Shown here: positions 46,774 through 58,156 of the stretch, in pieces
How the letters are laid out: each line of letters begins with the position of its first letter
Position numbering within the stretch: the first letter of the stretch is position 1
From: Oidiodendron maius Zn
Lineage: Eukaryota; Ascomycota; Leotiomycetes; Myxotrichaceae
Assembly (NCBI GenBank): GCA_000827325.1
Contig: KN832885.1
Span: forward strand, 248,001-312,000
DNA: 64,000 nucleotides
Direction of reading: 5' to 3'
Notes under the pieces: model-generated
What the model was told of the DNA's origin: nothing
Seen by the model: the letters and a program-made list of their open reading frames with translations, nothing else
Database searches by the model: none
Translations under genes and position numbers: made by a program

Positions 46774-48705
46774 ATGTTGCAGAATGGTTCCTTAAATGTG
46801 AGAGCCATCATATGCAGAGTATTTGTGCACCGTCACCACCAATTTTTGTCTCCGATACAGTGTGCTCGCCAAGGAACTGAAGCTTATGGATACAAGTCTC
46901 TGTTAAAGAACCGCAAATACTCACAGCAGTACCGCAGTCAGACCCCAGTTGCCAAGGCTAAGGCAGGCGAGAAAGCAACGACGAAATCCCAGAAGAAATC
47001 TATTACAGAGCCCATTTTAGAGCTTGCTTCACAGCCGGCAGATATCGCAGGATCAAATTCTATTCTGCAACCAACTCCCGGCCGTGGTCTGGAATTTGCA
47101 GCTTTCGGAAATGATACGATATATGCAGTATCGACAGCCCCTGGCAGAGCAGGTATAGCGATTGTCCGCATTACAGGGCCGTCTTCCCTAGATGTACGTT
47201 TCCTTCAGTCTTCGAAATCTTCCATCCTCACAAGTGCAGGTTTACAATAGTCTCTGCCCTTCGAAACCTGTCATCAAGCCTCGGTATGCTTCACTACGAA
47301 CACTTTCGGATCCCTTAAACTCGTCCAACCTCCTCGACGACAACGCATTAGTCCTTTATTTCCCAGGTCCTAAAACAGTCACTGGCGAGAATGTCTTGGA
47401 ACTACATATACATGGAGGCCCTGCGACTGTGAAAGCAGTACTTTCAGCCATTCCACAATGTCCTTCGACAAATCCCATACGATATGCTGAGCCGGGAGAG
47501 TTTACGCGCAGGGCATTTCAGAACAATAGGCTAGACCTGGCGCAGGTTGAAGCATTGAGTGATATATTGTCAGCAGAAACGGAGCAACAGAGACGTGCTG
47601 CACTGAGAGGGAACTCGAGGAAGCTCGGCCGAACATATGAGGACTGGCGAGAGCAACTGTTGCTTGCGCGCGCAGAGATGGAGGCAATGATTGACTTTTC
47701 CGAGGACCAGCACTTTGACGACACTGCGCTGGAGCTTCTAGAGAGGGCCTCGGCACAAGTACGAGATATGATAAGTTCCATAACACTGCACCAAAAGGCT
47801 GGCGAGATGGGGGAGCTACTGAAGAAAGGAATCCGGATCTCGCTGCTTGGCCCACCAAACGTCGGAAAGAGCTCGCTCATGAATCAGATAGTGGGAAGAG
47901 AGGCGTCGATTGTGAGTCAGGAAGCTGGGACCACCAGAGACATCGTCGAAGTAAGCTTAGATATCAGAGGCTATCTGTGCACATTTTCAGACACTGCTGG
48001 TCTACGCTCGCGACCCGAGGGTGTGGGAGAGCCTGACGTAATTGGCGATATTGAACTGGAGGGGATCAGACGAGCCAGGGCTAAAGCAAGCGAGTCTGAT
48101 GTGATCATTGCGATGGCTTCCGTTGAGCCGCTAGATGAGGGGCAATGGACAATTCGCTACGATATGGAAACCTTGGACCTTGCTGCAGAGGCCGAACAGT
48201 CACTAGTGGTCCTCAACAAAATCGACTCGGTTCCTGCAGACACACTAAGTAGCATTCTGCTGGAGTTCCAGAGCGTTCTCAAAAAGGATACCCCAGTCAT
48301 TTCAGTCTCGTGTCGGGAAGCCCAGTTAGGTTCAAATCAGAATCTCGGAAATATTCATCACTTCGTGGATGAGCTCACTGCTGTCTTCAAGAACATGACT
48401 GATCTTCCTCAAGATACGGAAGATCTGATAGGAGTTACAGCGCGCCAGCGTCAACTTCTGTCTAAATGCTCCCAATATCTGGTCGAATTCCTCGATACAG
48501 CCTTGTCAGAGTCGGGCGACGAGGGCGACATCGTCTTAGCTGCCGAACACTTGCGCTCAGCCGCTAACTGCCTCTCTCGGATCACTGGGCGGGGGGCAGC
48601 AGGCGATGTGGAGGAGGTTCTAGGGGTGGTATTTGAGAAGTGGGAGCCCCCTCTCGCGCACAGGTCACAGCTAACGGGTGAACCAGGTTCTGCGTGGGGA
48701 AATAA
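46774..48705 (+). CDS. MSS1: Mitochondrial tRNA uridine-34 modification GTPase MnmE/Mss1 (GTPBP3)
   Basis: With Mto1/GidA it builds the 5-carboxymethylaminomethyl group on mitochondrial tRNA U34. Exons 46774-47193, 47240-48639 and 48687-48705, giving 612 residues. A basic leader precedes DTIYAVSTAPGRAGIAIVRITG, the folate-binding N-domain. The G domain holds LGPPNVGKSS (from about 344), AGTTRD, DTAGLR and NKID. The last 47-nt intron (GTGGGA..CTAACGGG..CCAG) leaves a 19-nt final exon encoding the end of FEKFCVGK, restoring the family's essential C-terminal C-x-GK. Ignoring it replaces the ending with an unrelated tail. Two introns fit the compact local style. Confidence 0.93.
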
Positions 48706-49079
48706 CAAAACGATTGGAATTGCTGCCAAGGAATTGCTTCCGTCTAATCTAGTCTAGTCTTTTTTCTCTCATTGCTCGTCAATGATATAGTAGGTAACGA
48801 CCGTCATCCTATAATCTTACAGCTCAAAATGAATAGCCGAACACCTTCAATGCCGCTAAAGAGATTCCCAATGCTACCCCGTCTATGAAGCGCCACGCGA
48901 TGCCGTGAAAATGCAAGAAAACTGGGGGGGATGCAATGAGATGATAGACGCCGGTAAATGCTTTGTTCGCTCCCTCGCTCGCTCAAATGCCTCGATTGCA
49001 GAAATGCTGAATGATGATGCTACGCTGGAGGAATGCAACGCTGGAGGATATGATGGGTGAAAAAGCACTGAGTGCCGGA
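48706..49079. other. Convergent intergenic region
   Basis: 374 bp between MnmE and the repeat mini-protein gene; no feature beyond UTR-like sequence and a G-run near 48921. Confidence 0.5.
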
Positions 49080-49307
49080 CTAGTTGTAGCCGCCGCGGCC
49101 ATCCTCCTCCTCGTCATCATCTGGGCCGTAGTTCAGAGGGGCGTTGTAGCCTCGTCGGCCAAAGTTGAGTAGAGTCAGGGACCGGTCGTCATCCTCATCA
49201 TCTGGGCGGGTGTTGGGCCCGTTGTATCCACCTCGTCCGGCATCGGTAAGAGGGGCATTGTAGCCTCCGCGACCTGAGTGTGTAAAAGAAGCAGTGAAAG
49301 CAGCCAT
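49080..49307 (-). CDS. Small GRGGYN-repeat protein of unknown function
   Basis: 75 residues, no intron. Four copies of a G-R-(G/R)-G-Y-N motif lie at residues 12-17, 24-29, 50-55 and 70-75, the last being the C-terminus. Two acidic spacers (PDDEDDD and PDDDEEED) and a Leu-rich patch separate them. The ATG at 49307 was chosen because the repeat-bearing protein starts cleanly there; an upstream in-frame codon would add 30 hydrophobic and His/Pro-rich residues. RGG/YN repeats suggest an intrinsically disordered protein that may bind RNA or phase-separate, similar in style to short fungal GRGG-repeat proteins; I cannot name a function. Confidence 0.65.
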   Translation of the reverse strand: MAAFTASFTHSGRGGYNAPLTDAGRGGYNGPNTRPDDEDDDRSLTLLNFGRRGYNAPLNYGPDDDEEEDGRGGYN

Positions 49308-49803
49308 GGCGATTGAAGAGGGAAGCGGCGTATGAGTGTAGATGTGGCGATGAGGTGCGAAGATTAGAAAGGGGAGTGGCGCGAAAGATAAAGGCAAAGT
49401 GAAGAGGATTAAAAGTGTCGATTACAACTTTCTTGCCGTGAAGCGAATGCTGAAGTGAAGAGAATTGGAATGTTGGTTGTGTTGATGGAGAGAAGACCTC
49501 GACGATCGCCGGCCCTCTATATACCTGACCAGCCGGGCAGTTCGTAACAAAGCCTCAGAGCTAAAATGCCACAATGTAATCCCTCCGGCACCCGTATCGT
49601 TTAAGGGCCTAGCAGGGCGTGGAATAGACCGCGGGCCAAAATCTGATCTCATCCTCCTACGCTGGGAGGCGTGGTGGCTTCTGGTGCCTGCATCTCTTTG
49701 ACCATTTTACCTTAATGCAGTACCAACAAGCCATTCGACCAGGAACAGGCGACCCAGAAGCCAAAGTAGCGCCGAGCCAACCCCGGCCTGGCAGCCTAGG
49801 ACT

Positions 49804-49822
49804 TCTGGTACCGGGTACCAGA
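49804..49822. repeat. 19-bp palindrome with single-base centre
   Basis: Arms tctggtacc and ggtaccaga around a central G form a perfect dyad. Possible protein-binding site or chance in GC-rich sequence. Confidence 0.8.
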
Positions 49823-50258
49823 GCATCCCCTGCGCCCTATAGGGCTGGCGTGTACCCAGGACTCAAACCTTACTGTGTCCCAGTACCTGGTACGCCATAA
49901 CCGAGACTAAAGATACGATGCAGGTCCAGCTTCTGCATGAGCCACGATTCCCCTGGCATTCGGCCACGCGAAGAGCATGCGTAGATCACTTCGTTTGGCC
50001 AGGTATATAAATAAATTGCTGTCGCCACAACGGGCAGCCAATAGACGGCCGAGAAAGAGGCTTGGCGGCAGGTAAGCGAGACCAAAAAAGGCGTGGCTGG
50101 GGCTGACGGTGGTTACTATGAAGAGCGTCAAAGGTAATGGCCTAAAAGGTCTGGCCTAGCGAACGGTCGAATGAGTGCGCGCGACGGTCTCTTCTGCTCA
50201 ACGCCATTACGACACTTGTACGTATTAGCTGCCGCGATTGGTATTCTTTTGCGCCTGC

Positions 50259-50368
50259 GGCTGGTGCGCGGCTGGTGCGCGGCTGGTGTCTGGCTGGTGT
50301 CTGGCTGGCGTCTGGCTGGTGTCTGGCTAGTGTCTGGCTGGTATCTGGTTGGTATCTGGCTGGTGACT
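50259..50368. repeat. 11-bp minisatellite, ten copies
   Basis: Ten consecutive units of ggctggtgtct and close variants (first two end in gcgc; others carry single changes such as ggctggcgtct, ggctagtgtct, ggctggtatct and ggttggtatct). A partial eleventh unit follows to 50374. Because 11 is not a multiple of three it is not a peptide repeat. Confidence 0.92.
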
Positions 50369-52271
50369 AGCTAGCGCGTAAGCCATGGTCATCGTCAGAA
50401 TTTTGTTACGGCCTGAGGTGCTGGATGGTCTCTCCTCTGACTCTCATGGCTGTAGGTACCTTCACCTGTCATCGGTACTTCGATACATCGCTACTTATGC
50501 ACCTCACGATGTACAGCTTTAATTTGTCAGGCAGCAGCCAATTTGTGACCACTTGGTCCCCAAGGTCTGACGGATTACTGTGAGATGTAACCTTCATTTC
50601 TGGCCCTCCCGGCGATGGTCGACGCCTAAGGGACGCTGGGTAAGTTTCCATCGTCATTGCTCACGCCGAGGACTCATTCGGTTTCCTGATCCAGGTCCAC
50701 CTCCGTGGAGGCAGAGAATATCCTACGTCGGCCAATACATCGCGTGCAGCAAGACAAAAGTCCTGCGCTTTTACTTCCGTGTCTTACCAATCTGCTCAGT
50801 CATTACACATTTGTGCCGTTCCCATACGCCTTGTGCAAGATACCGCCCTCCATCTCGCCGTCGCACGACTCCTCAGCCCCTTCTTCATGAGCACGACCGC
50901 GACAAACCCCCCACCACTCCGCGCCGCCAGCCTTATGCAGCCAGATAGCTAAGGAGGTCGACCCGCGACAGAGGGTCTGCACCGCGGCGGCCCGGAACGC
51001 CTACCGAGCAGCTCCCGGGTTGGGATGCATGCCACGGCGCGACCGGGCGACCGGGCGGGTGACATTTGTGATTCATAATCCACGGTTGCTCACGCGCAGT
51101 GCGACTTACTCATTCACTAGCCCTCATTACCTTGCATAAAATATGGCCAGGGGTGCTGTACAAGCGCAGTTGTGCGATGGTGAGATGCTACCCAACATGC
51201 CAAGGTGATCACAGCACGATACTACCACGTGGAAATTCAGGGTGGTGACCTGTCATGGCAGTGAGTCTGCAGGCGGGCAGTGATCTGGGATAGTGGATAG
51301 CGATATGCTCCTCACCGTAAGTCCGAGCGACGCATATTCGGCCATGTTAGTCAGGAAAAGTCACAAAAGGAATCTTCTGGCTCAATCTCGTGGGAAAGTA
51401 AGCAGTATATTCGATACTAGCAACTAAATAAGAAAAGCAGCACAGATTCTTCGACTCAGTAATTCTGTACAAGCCTTGTCGCGTAGTATAAGCCTGTCAA
51501 TGTGAAACTTGGTGGAGGTTGAGCTTCAGCCTGCACGAGTCCTAAACGCCATGCGTACCTTATTTTACAGCTCAATGTCGGGTAAGGCGGACAGTAGGGA
51601 ACCGCCCGAGCAATAAGGTCTCAACATTGAGTGCTATTTTCAGGTTGGTAGGGGGCTGAAGGGGAGCAATAACGGACGGGTTAAATGAGAAAGGGTAACA
51701 CAGTCCGTTCAAGGAAATAGTCCTGCCGTGTCCACGTAAACGTATGGAGAGGCTCGAGGACAACTTCGGGTAATATACTGCATGTGATAGGCCTCTAGCT
51801 CTGCTATTCGGTCGCATTATCATGCACGAATGAGGATGCCAAGACGAAGAAACCGTTGGTAGTAGAGCCAACAGAAATGCGGATATACACTTTGTTCACT
51901 CGAGAAGCTTGAAGGAGACGAACATTTTATGTCTACATTCAACGAAACTTCAGTTCACATTTGACTTAACCCTGTAAGGCAAAGGTTGATTCCGAGCCTG
52001 TCGCACTTTTTTTCTTATGGGGCGTAACATTTTTGAAGAATAAGGTTGATCGGATATTGGCTCTGTATATCCGTACATCCACCATATGGCCACCCATCAA
52101 ACCGACGAGAATAAATATGTAAAGACTTTATAATTAAGCCTCTTGTCCCTAAGTTCACGACGAATTTCCTATCAATGCATCTTCAGCTTGAACAATTTTG
52201 AAGTTTTGTAATTCCCAAACAGCATAGCCTGTATTTCCGAGCTTCTTCAGAGCCAACACCTGACAATCATA

Positions 52272-53083
52272 ATGGCAAGTCAGGGGAAGCTCCGCATTGG
52301 CGTCTTTATCCCGAGCGGTGCTCAACTGCTAGATATGTCTCCAATTGACCTCTTCGGCATGCTAGATCCAGAATACCTTGCAGCCTGCAAGCTTCCCCCC
52401 TCTCTCGTATCACTAGGCACCCCGTCGGAAATCGAATACATCTCAACACGAGAGACGGGCGAGCATGTTCCTATGACAGCAAACGCATTCATACGTGTAT
52501 CAAAAACCATAGACGACCCCGGGGTTCAGGCGGGCTCGTTCCACATCATCCTCGTTCCCGGGCCGGATCCCGCCACTATATTCGACGAGAAGGTCCGGGC
52601 GTTCTTGAAGTCCCATGCAGATTGGAGAGGCGAGGATGGGAAGACAACGGACATTGTGAGTGTGTGTTCAGGGTGCATTTTGCTTGGTCAAGCGGGTGTA
52701 TTGAAGGGGAAGAGGGCATGTGGACCTAGGGCTCTTCTGTCCGACCTAGAGAAGCAGTTCCCAGATACGAAATGGGTTGACAATAAGCGGTGGACGAAAG
52801 ATGGCAATATTTGGACCAGTGGTAAGGCACTATTTTTCAAGCCAATTGTCTGTGTAATTCTCATATTTCTCATGCAGGTGGCATCACAAACGGCCAGGAA
52901 ATGGTTGCTCAGTACATAAGAGAGAACTTCCCTGGCCCTGCCGGAGATGCAGTTCTGGCCATGGCAGACGTGGGAACAAAAGGGATCGACTATCCCACCG
53001 GAAAATCAAGGGAGATGCTATGGTGGCTCTGGCAGATTTTCAGGTCTTTCACGGCGAGCAATAAGAAGCATAAAGCCCTGTGA
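52272..53083 (+). CDS. DJ-1/PfpI family protein (class I glutamine amidotransferase-like)
   Basis: Exons 52272-52821 and 52878-53083, giving 251 residues. The N-terminal beta-alpha unit KLRIGVFIPSGAQLLDMSPIDLFGML and the nucleophile elbow DIVSVCSGCILLGQAGVL with Cys132 match fungal ThiJ/PfpI proteins of the isonitrile-hydratase-like branch. After the 56-nt intron comes WTSGGITNGQEMVAQYI, typical of that subgroup, then a short C-terminal extension. Substrate unknown: members act in stress response, glyoxal metabolism or secondary metabolism. It stands alone in a gene-poor area. Confidence 0.88.
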
Positions 53084-53852
53084 TGGTGGCACAATGCGAG
53101 TGAGAGTGAGCCGCAAGCTGGCACTCTGCCTCTCCCAGAAGAAGGCGCTTAATGTTAATAATAGGTTTAATCTGGTCTCCTCAATTTTTGGAAATAGGCC
53201 CCGGAAAATTGATGGGGTCAATGCTAAGAAGGGGCTTGCGGTCACGGATAACACGAGATCATCATGACTATTCGAAAAGCATACCCCCGGCAAAGTTTTG
53301 CCCTACCATCCTTTGTATTGTTTGACAACTGTAAATTCCATCCTTTCTGAGATATTAATATGACATAATTCTCTAGCTGCAGGGTGCGTTAAAAATCACG
53401 TGGACTAGTTAGTAATAGAATCTTCATCTTTCAACTTCGCAACTTACCAACAAGGAAGTTGCAGGTGGCGGCACGCTGAGGAAACTCCATCATTCAGAGC
53501 GAGTGTTTCTATGCCCATCCTCTCATCAGGTGCTTTAATTGCGTCCACATGTGAGATTCACGCGGTTTCTACTTGGAATCGGCCCACAAGACTGAGATCA
53601 GCTCATCCCAGGATGATCTGGCCCGATTAGAATCGCGGAATGAGTGGAAACATAACAATCCCAGAGTTATATCATGAGAGTCTGCCTATCTAAAACTATG
53701 CTTTGATTCATCACTACTGCTTCCTGTTTGCCACCATATGACGCTTGCGCTATTACATTTGACCGCCGTCACCGAGATCGCTAGCATTGAATTCTATCCT
53801 TCCAATATCTGCCGCATTTCTACTAATTTTGTAGCTTGCTCTATGCTGCACA
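53084..53852. other. Intergenic region upstream of the histidine kinase
   Basis: 769 bp, no recognised feature; AT-rich, expected to hold the kinase promoter. Confidence 0.45.
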
Positions 53853-56800
53853 ATGGCCATTCCTCAAAATCAGGCACGAAATATGCTCGTCCGGGATCTT
53901 TTATTGTCTGTTGAGTATTGTTCTGCCTAGACTTCTTTCTTAACAAGATTCTCCAGATACTATCACCTGACGGCGAAAAGACGCCAGTCAAGCGACAAAG
54001 TGTTGAACATATATGATGAGAGCGAATTGTTTTCCTTTTCGTCATCGGATATCTCCACACCTCAAGACGAAGTGCCGAATGAGCCCGAGGTCGTTCATGA
54101 CCCAACACTAACAAGCTTAGCACAGCTGGGGTGCTTCCTCTTAGACTGTGAGAGGAGTTTCGTATCAATCCTGGACAACAAAGCACAATACGTGATTGCT
54201 GAGGCCACTCGTAGAGTGTCCTTGAATGATCCAGTCCATTCAGGGGCGGATAGCGCACCTCCGACCGGAACACCATCATTAGATCTGGTTTGGGATGCCG
54301 GTTTATATGCCCTTAAGGCATTTAATGCCTCGGACGACACTCGAAATGTATCCAACGAACATGTTACTCTCAGCCAAGACGTTCATATTATGTACGACAT
54401 GTCTCTCGTAGAAGGATTGAAAGGTCGGCCATATGTCTGTGGGTGGCCGCATATGAGGTTCTATGCTGCAGTCCCAATTAGAAGCCAAATTGGAATCATC
54501 GGCATATATTGTGTAGTCGACAAAAAGAAAAAGCCGGGACTTGATCAAGAAGGACTGGAATCCCTCGACAGGGTTTCATCCACTATCGTGCAGCATCTTG
54601 AACTCCTCAAGAAGCAATATGATCTTCGACGAGCCCGAGGTATGGTCCGAGGTTTAGGGTTATTCGTGGAAGGCAAGTCTGGCTGTAGTGATCAGGAGAG
54701 TGCGGATCAACCACATCCTAATGAAAAGGCTCCAACACGGCCCCCTTCACAAGATGTTCCAGGAAGTCATGGCGGCCCCGTTCCTAAAGCAACTACTGCT
54801 CCGACTCCTTCAGGTACTGTGACTTCTAATGTTACGTCCACCATAGCAAGTGTTAGAGCAATGAGCGCAAAGCGGACTCAGTCCAATACTAGCCTTGGTC
54901 CGAGAGAACGAAAGTTGTCGGTGGACGAGACAGCTTCTGCGCCAATTGCTGGGACAATAGAGCTATTTTCGCGAGCTAGTAGCCTCATCCGCCAGGCTAT
55001 AGGACTCGATGGTGCCATGTTTATGGACGGTGGCTTTAGCAGTGACGTGGTTGACTTCTTCCAACCCGCGTCCATAGGATATTCTCCGGAACCTTCACCA
55101 TCGAAGAGCGCAAAAATGTCACCCAATGGCGACCAGAAGGAGCGCCACCTTTCACCTAGCGACTTACTTGGGTATTCTATTCGCGAACACCTCAATGTAG
55201 TATGCACTAAAGCAGCACCACGGCAGAGTACATTGCCACGGACAACACTTCAAGCGCTGCTGAGAGACTACTGGCAAGGCCTTATATTCTTTTTCGATGA
55301 AGATGGTTTTCTTTTAGGAATAAGCAGACCGGGAGAAGATCTAGTAGACAATACAACCGAAACATTTAAAGAGTTTCAAAATGAAACAAAAAGAGCGTGG
55401 GTTAGAGAGATTTTGAATATTTGTCCCGGAGCACGGACAATAGTATTCTTCCCCTTGTGGGACCCACAGAGAGATCGATGGTCTATCGGTGGCTTGGCAT
55501 GGTTAAACACTCCGTCCGGAACATTACAAGTGGATGAAATCACATATCTTACTGCTTTCGGACGTTGTGTAATGAATGAAAAGTCTAGACTTGCTGCAAT
55601 AACTGCAGGTCGAACGAAAGCAAACTTTATATCTTCCGTCAGTCACGAACTGCGGTCTCCTCTTCATGGGGTTCTCGCTAGTGCAGAAGCCCTTCAGGAT
55701 ACAAGCACGAATTACACCCAAGATGATTTAATACGGACTATCACTGTTTGTGGCGAGGTTTTATTAGACACAATGGACCAGATGTAAGGCTTCTCATAAA
55801 CGAGCTATATGAAGACTGCTGACCTTTCTAGTCTTGATTATGCCAAAACTAGCAAATCATCAGATTCGATCTTGTCTAGAACTACAAATCGATCGCGTGA
55901 TTCGGTCGAGACTCTAGCTGGCGAGGTGTCAGGCTTTAATTTGGGCATTCTAGTTGAAACAGTTGTTGAGGGCATCTTCGCTGGCCATAGCTTCCGCCGC
56001 TCGTCAGTTAGCCCATCAGACCAGAATACCCAATCGTATAGCACCGACTCGATAACGATAGCTGCATCTTTAGCTAATATTATGATAATCATAAGTATTG
56101 AATGGCGGGAATCGTGGACATTTGAATCCCACGTTGGTGGATGGAAGCGGATTGTCATGAATCTCTTTGGAAACGCGCTGAAATACACCAAGTCTGGGTT
56201 TGTCCATGTCTCTCTCCGAGTAGATCATGATCCAACTCCAGAATCATCGACGAGGGAAATTATTACCCTCCAGATTGAGGACTCTGGCAAAGGGATCTCA
56301 CAGAGCTACTTGAAGCATCGCATGTTCTGCCCATTTGCCCAAGAAGACCCAATGTCCGTTGGTACGGGTCTTGGTCTTTCCATCGTACGGCAACTCGTAA
56401 AGGAGTTAGGCGGAAACATTGGAATTCAGAGTGAAGAGGGTTGTGGTACGACAGTTAGAGTAACTGCGCCCGTTGAGCCATGCGATAAAACGGCTGAGAC
56501 GCTGTTTCCTGACAGTAGTTCTATGCTTTCGGACATTAGGTCACGTTGTCAAGGATTGTCTCTGTGCCTTGTTGGCTTTGAGGAACAACAGATCAATAAA
56601 GACGAAACTTCAAATGAGAGTCTCACACCCAATACGAAAAGAGTTTCGGCTCTCAGGTCTTCACTTATTTCATATGCTTCGGACTGGCTCGGAATGAATA
56701 TAACCGAGGCATCTTCTCTGAAGAAAGGAGAGGGAGATGTTGTCATAGGACTGCAATCGAGATTTAATCTTAATGCCTCTTGGACGAAATCACCACCACT

Positions 56801-57781
56801 ACTTATATTTGAGGACGACCCTCTGAATGCTCATTTTCGGCATGTCCAAGGCATCACTGTCTTAACGCAACCGTAAGGCATCTCAATTTCTTTCAATTAT
56901 ACTCTTCTCAAAATCTACCAGCAATGATCACAAAGTTGCTTTACCATCTATGTACGAGATATATATTGACTAATAAACAGAGTTGGACCACAGAAGCTAG
57001 CCAGAGTCCTTGGGAAGTGCCTACAGCACAAAGACTCCGTGGAGGATTTCTCTGCATTTCAAAAGCTCTCTCGGCCTAGAACCCTTCCAGCTGAAGCAAT
57101 TCTTCCTCAGGATCTTCCTGAGGATACTAGCAAAATGCCTGACAATGAGCTCAATTTATTTACCAAGAGAAGTATCCTCACAAGGACAAGACAAGGAGCT
57201 CACCCGACTGAACTAAACTCTTCCCTTATTCATCCTCCAATTTCGAACAGCGACGAAATCACACAATTCTCAGAGGTAACTATGCCTAGGCGATCGAGGG
57301 TCTTGTTGGTAGAAGACTGCATCACCAATCTAACAGTATGATATCACCTACGAATGCACAACTGAGATGCTAATCCGATCCCAGATCTTAAGCCGCTATA
57401 TGAATAAACAAAAAGAAGAATATATCACGGCAGGGGATGGCCTCGAGGCTTTTGAGAAATACCAGACGGCGCCAAAGTCATTCAAAGTTATATTCATGGG
57501 TATGTCCTCTCCCTGAAAATTATCAGTTCGATCACTCAGATTCCCCAGACATCGCAATGCCAGTAATGGACGGCTTATTGTCGAGCCGTAAGATTCGTGA
57601 TTTCGAACTAGAGCACTCTTTTCCTCGAACACGGATTGTGGCAATGACATGCTTTTCATCGGTTGAGACCCAAGCGGAGGCTTTCTCGAGTGGTATGGAT
57701 ATGTTCTTGATTAAGCCGGTGCCGATGAAAGCATTGAAGCCAGTGTTGGGTATGGATCCTGACGACTTCCCTGCTGGTTGA
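53853..57781 (+). CDS. Hybrid histidine kinase (GAF-HisKA-HATPase_c-REC)
   Basis: Two-component sensor kinase with a fused receiver. Proposed exons: 53853-53905 (tentative), 53948-55783, 55832-56872, 56981-57335, 57385-57499, 57549-57781; about 1210 residues. A GAF-like sensor region lies N-terminally (TSLAQLGCFLLDCERSFVS, DNKAQYVIAE, FYAAVPIRSQIGIIGIY). Then come a long Ser/Pro-rich linker, the H-box SSVSHELRSPLHG (His about 584), N-box NLFGNALKYT, G1 EDSGKGIS, G2 GTGLGLSIV, and REC with VLLVED, MDIAMPVMDG (Asp about 1134, its codon split by the last intron), AMTCFSS and LIKPVP. No transmembrane segment: a cytosolic kinase. The first exon is uncertain because its 42-nt intron is shorter than any other here; the frame is certain from 53948. 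Confidence 0.85.
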
Positions 57782-58156
57782 CTCTTTTAGTTTTCGAGAC
57801 TAAGATGAGATTTCGAAATTCGCATATATATAGTAATACATAGCGAGATATGAGATAACAAGCCATAAATTTCATTTGAACCCGTTCTCTGTGCGTGACA
57901 CAACTCTTCTCAACGAAAAGGGGGTCTCGGTTATGGCTGCCTTGGGTCACGAGACTCGCCTCTTTGCCCCGCCGCGCAAGGATGGACGTCACTTGGAAGT
58001 TAGACCCATGATACTACAACTACAAACAACACAGCCTCAAACGAACTAGAATTTAAGATGCTATAGTTTCTTTCATAGAGGCACTTTATCAAGAGCATCA
58101 ACCTGGATGGGTCCATCTCGATACTGAGCAACTCTGAGGCCATGATTGTTCCAAAA
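57782..58156. other. Intergenic, kinase 3' flank and GYP7 promoter
   Basis: 375 bp; nothing recognised. Confidence 0.45.

Larger units (their letters stand above)
49308..52271. other. Gene-poor 3-kb interval with minisatellite and palindrome
   Basis: No open frame here has a recognisable domain; several short overlapping frames look random (e.g. 50580-50948). Base composition changes along it: GC-rich from about 49600 to 51070, AT-richer after 51400. It holds the 11-bp tandem array and the palindrome listed separately. The long upstream of the DJ-1 gene could contain non-coding transcripts, which cannot be judged from sequence alone. Confidence 0.5.

Noticed and set aside
49080-49307. GRGGYN protein as a ribosomally made peptide (dikaritin-type) precursor
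   Set aside because: No signal peptide, no regular Kex2 sites between repeats, and no DUF3328 or other modifying genes nearby.
50580-50948. Open frames across the 49.3-52.3 kb interval
   Set aside because: Several overlap in different frames with Arg/Pro/Ser-rich composition typical of GC-rich non-coding sequence.
53843-53914. ATG at 53843 as the histidine kinase start
   Set aside because: Its frame cannot be joined in phase to the open frame at 53948; the ATG at 53853 can, though still uncertain.
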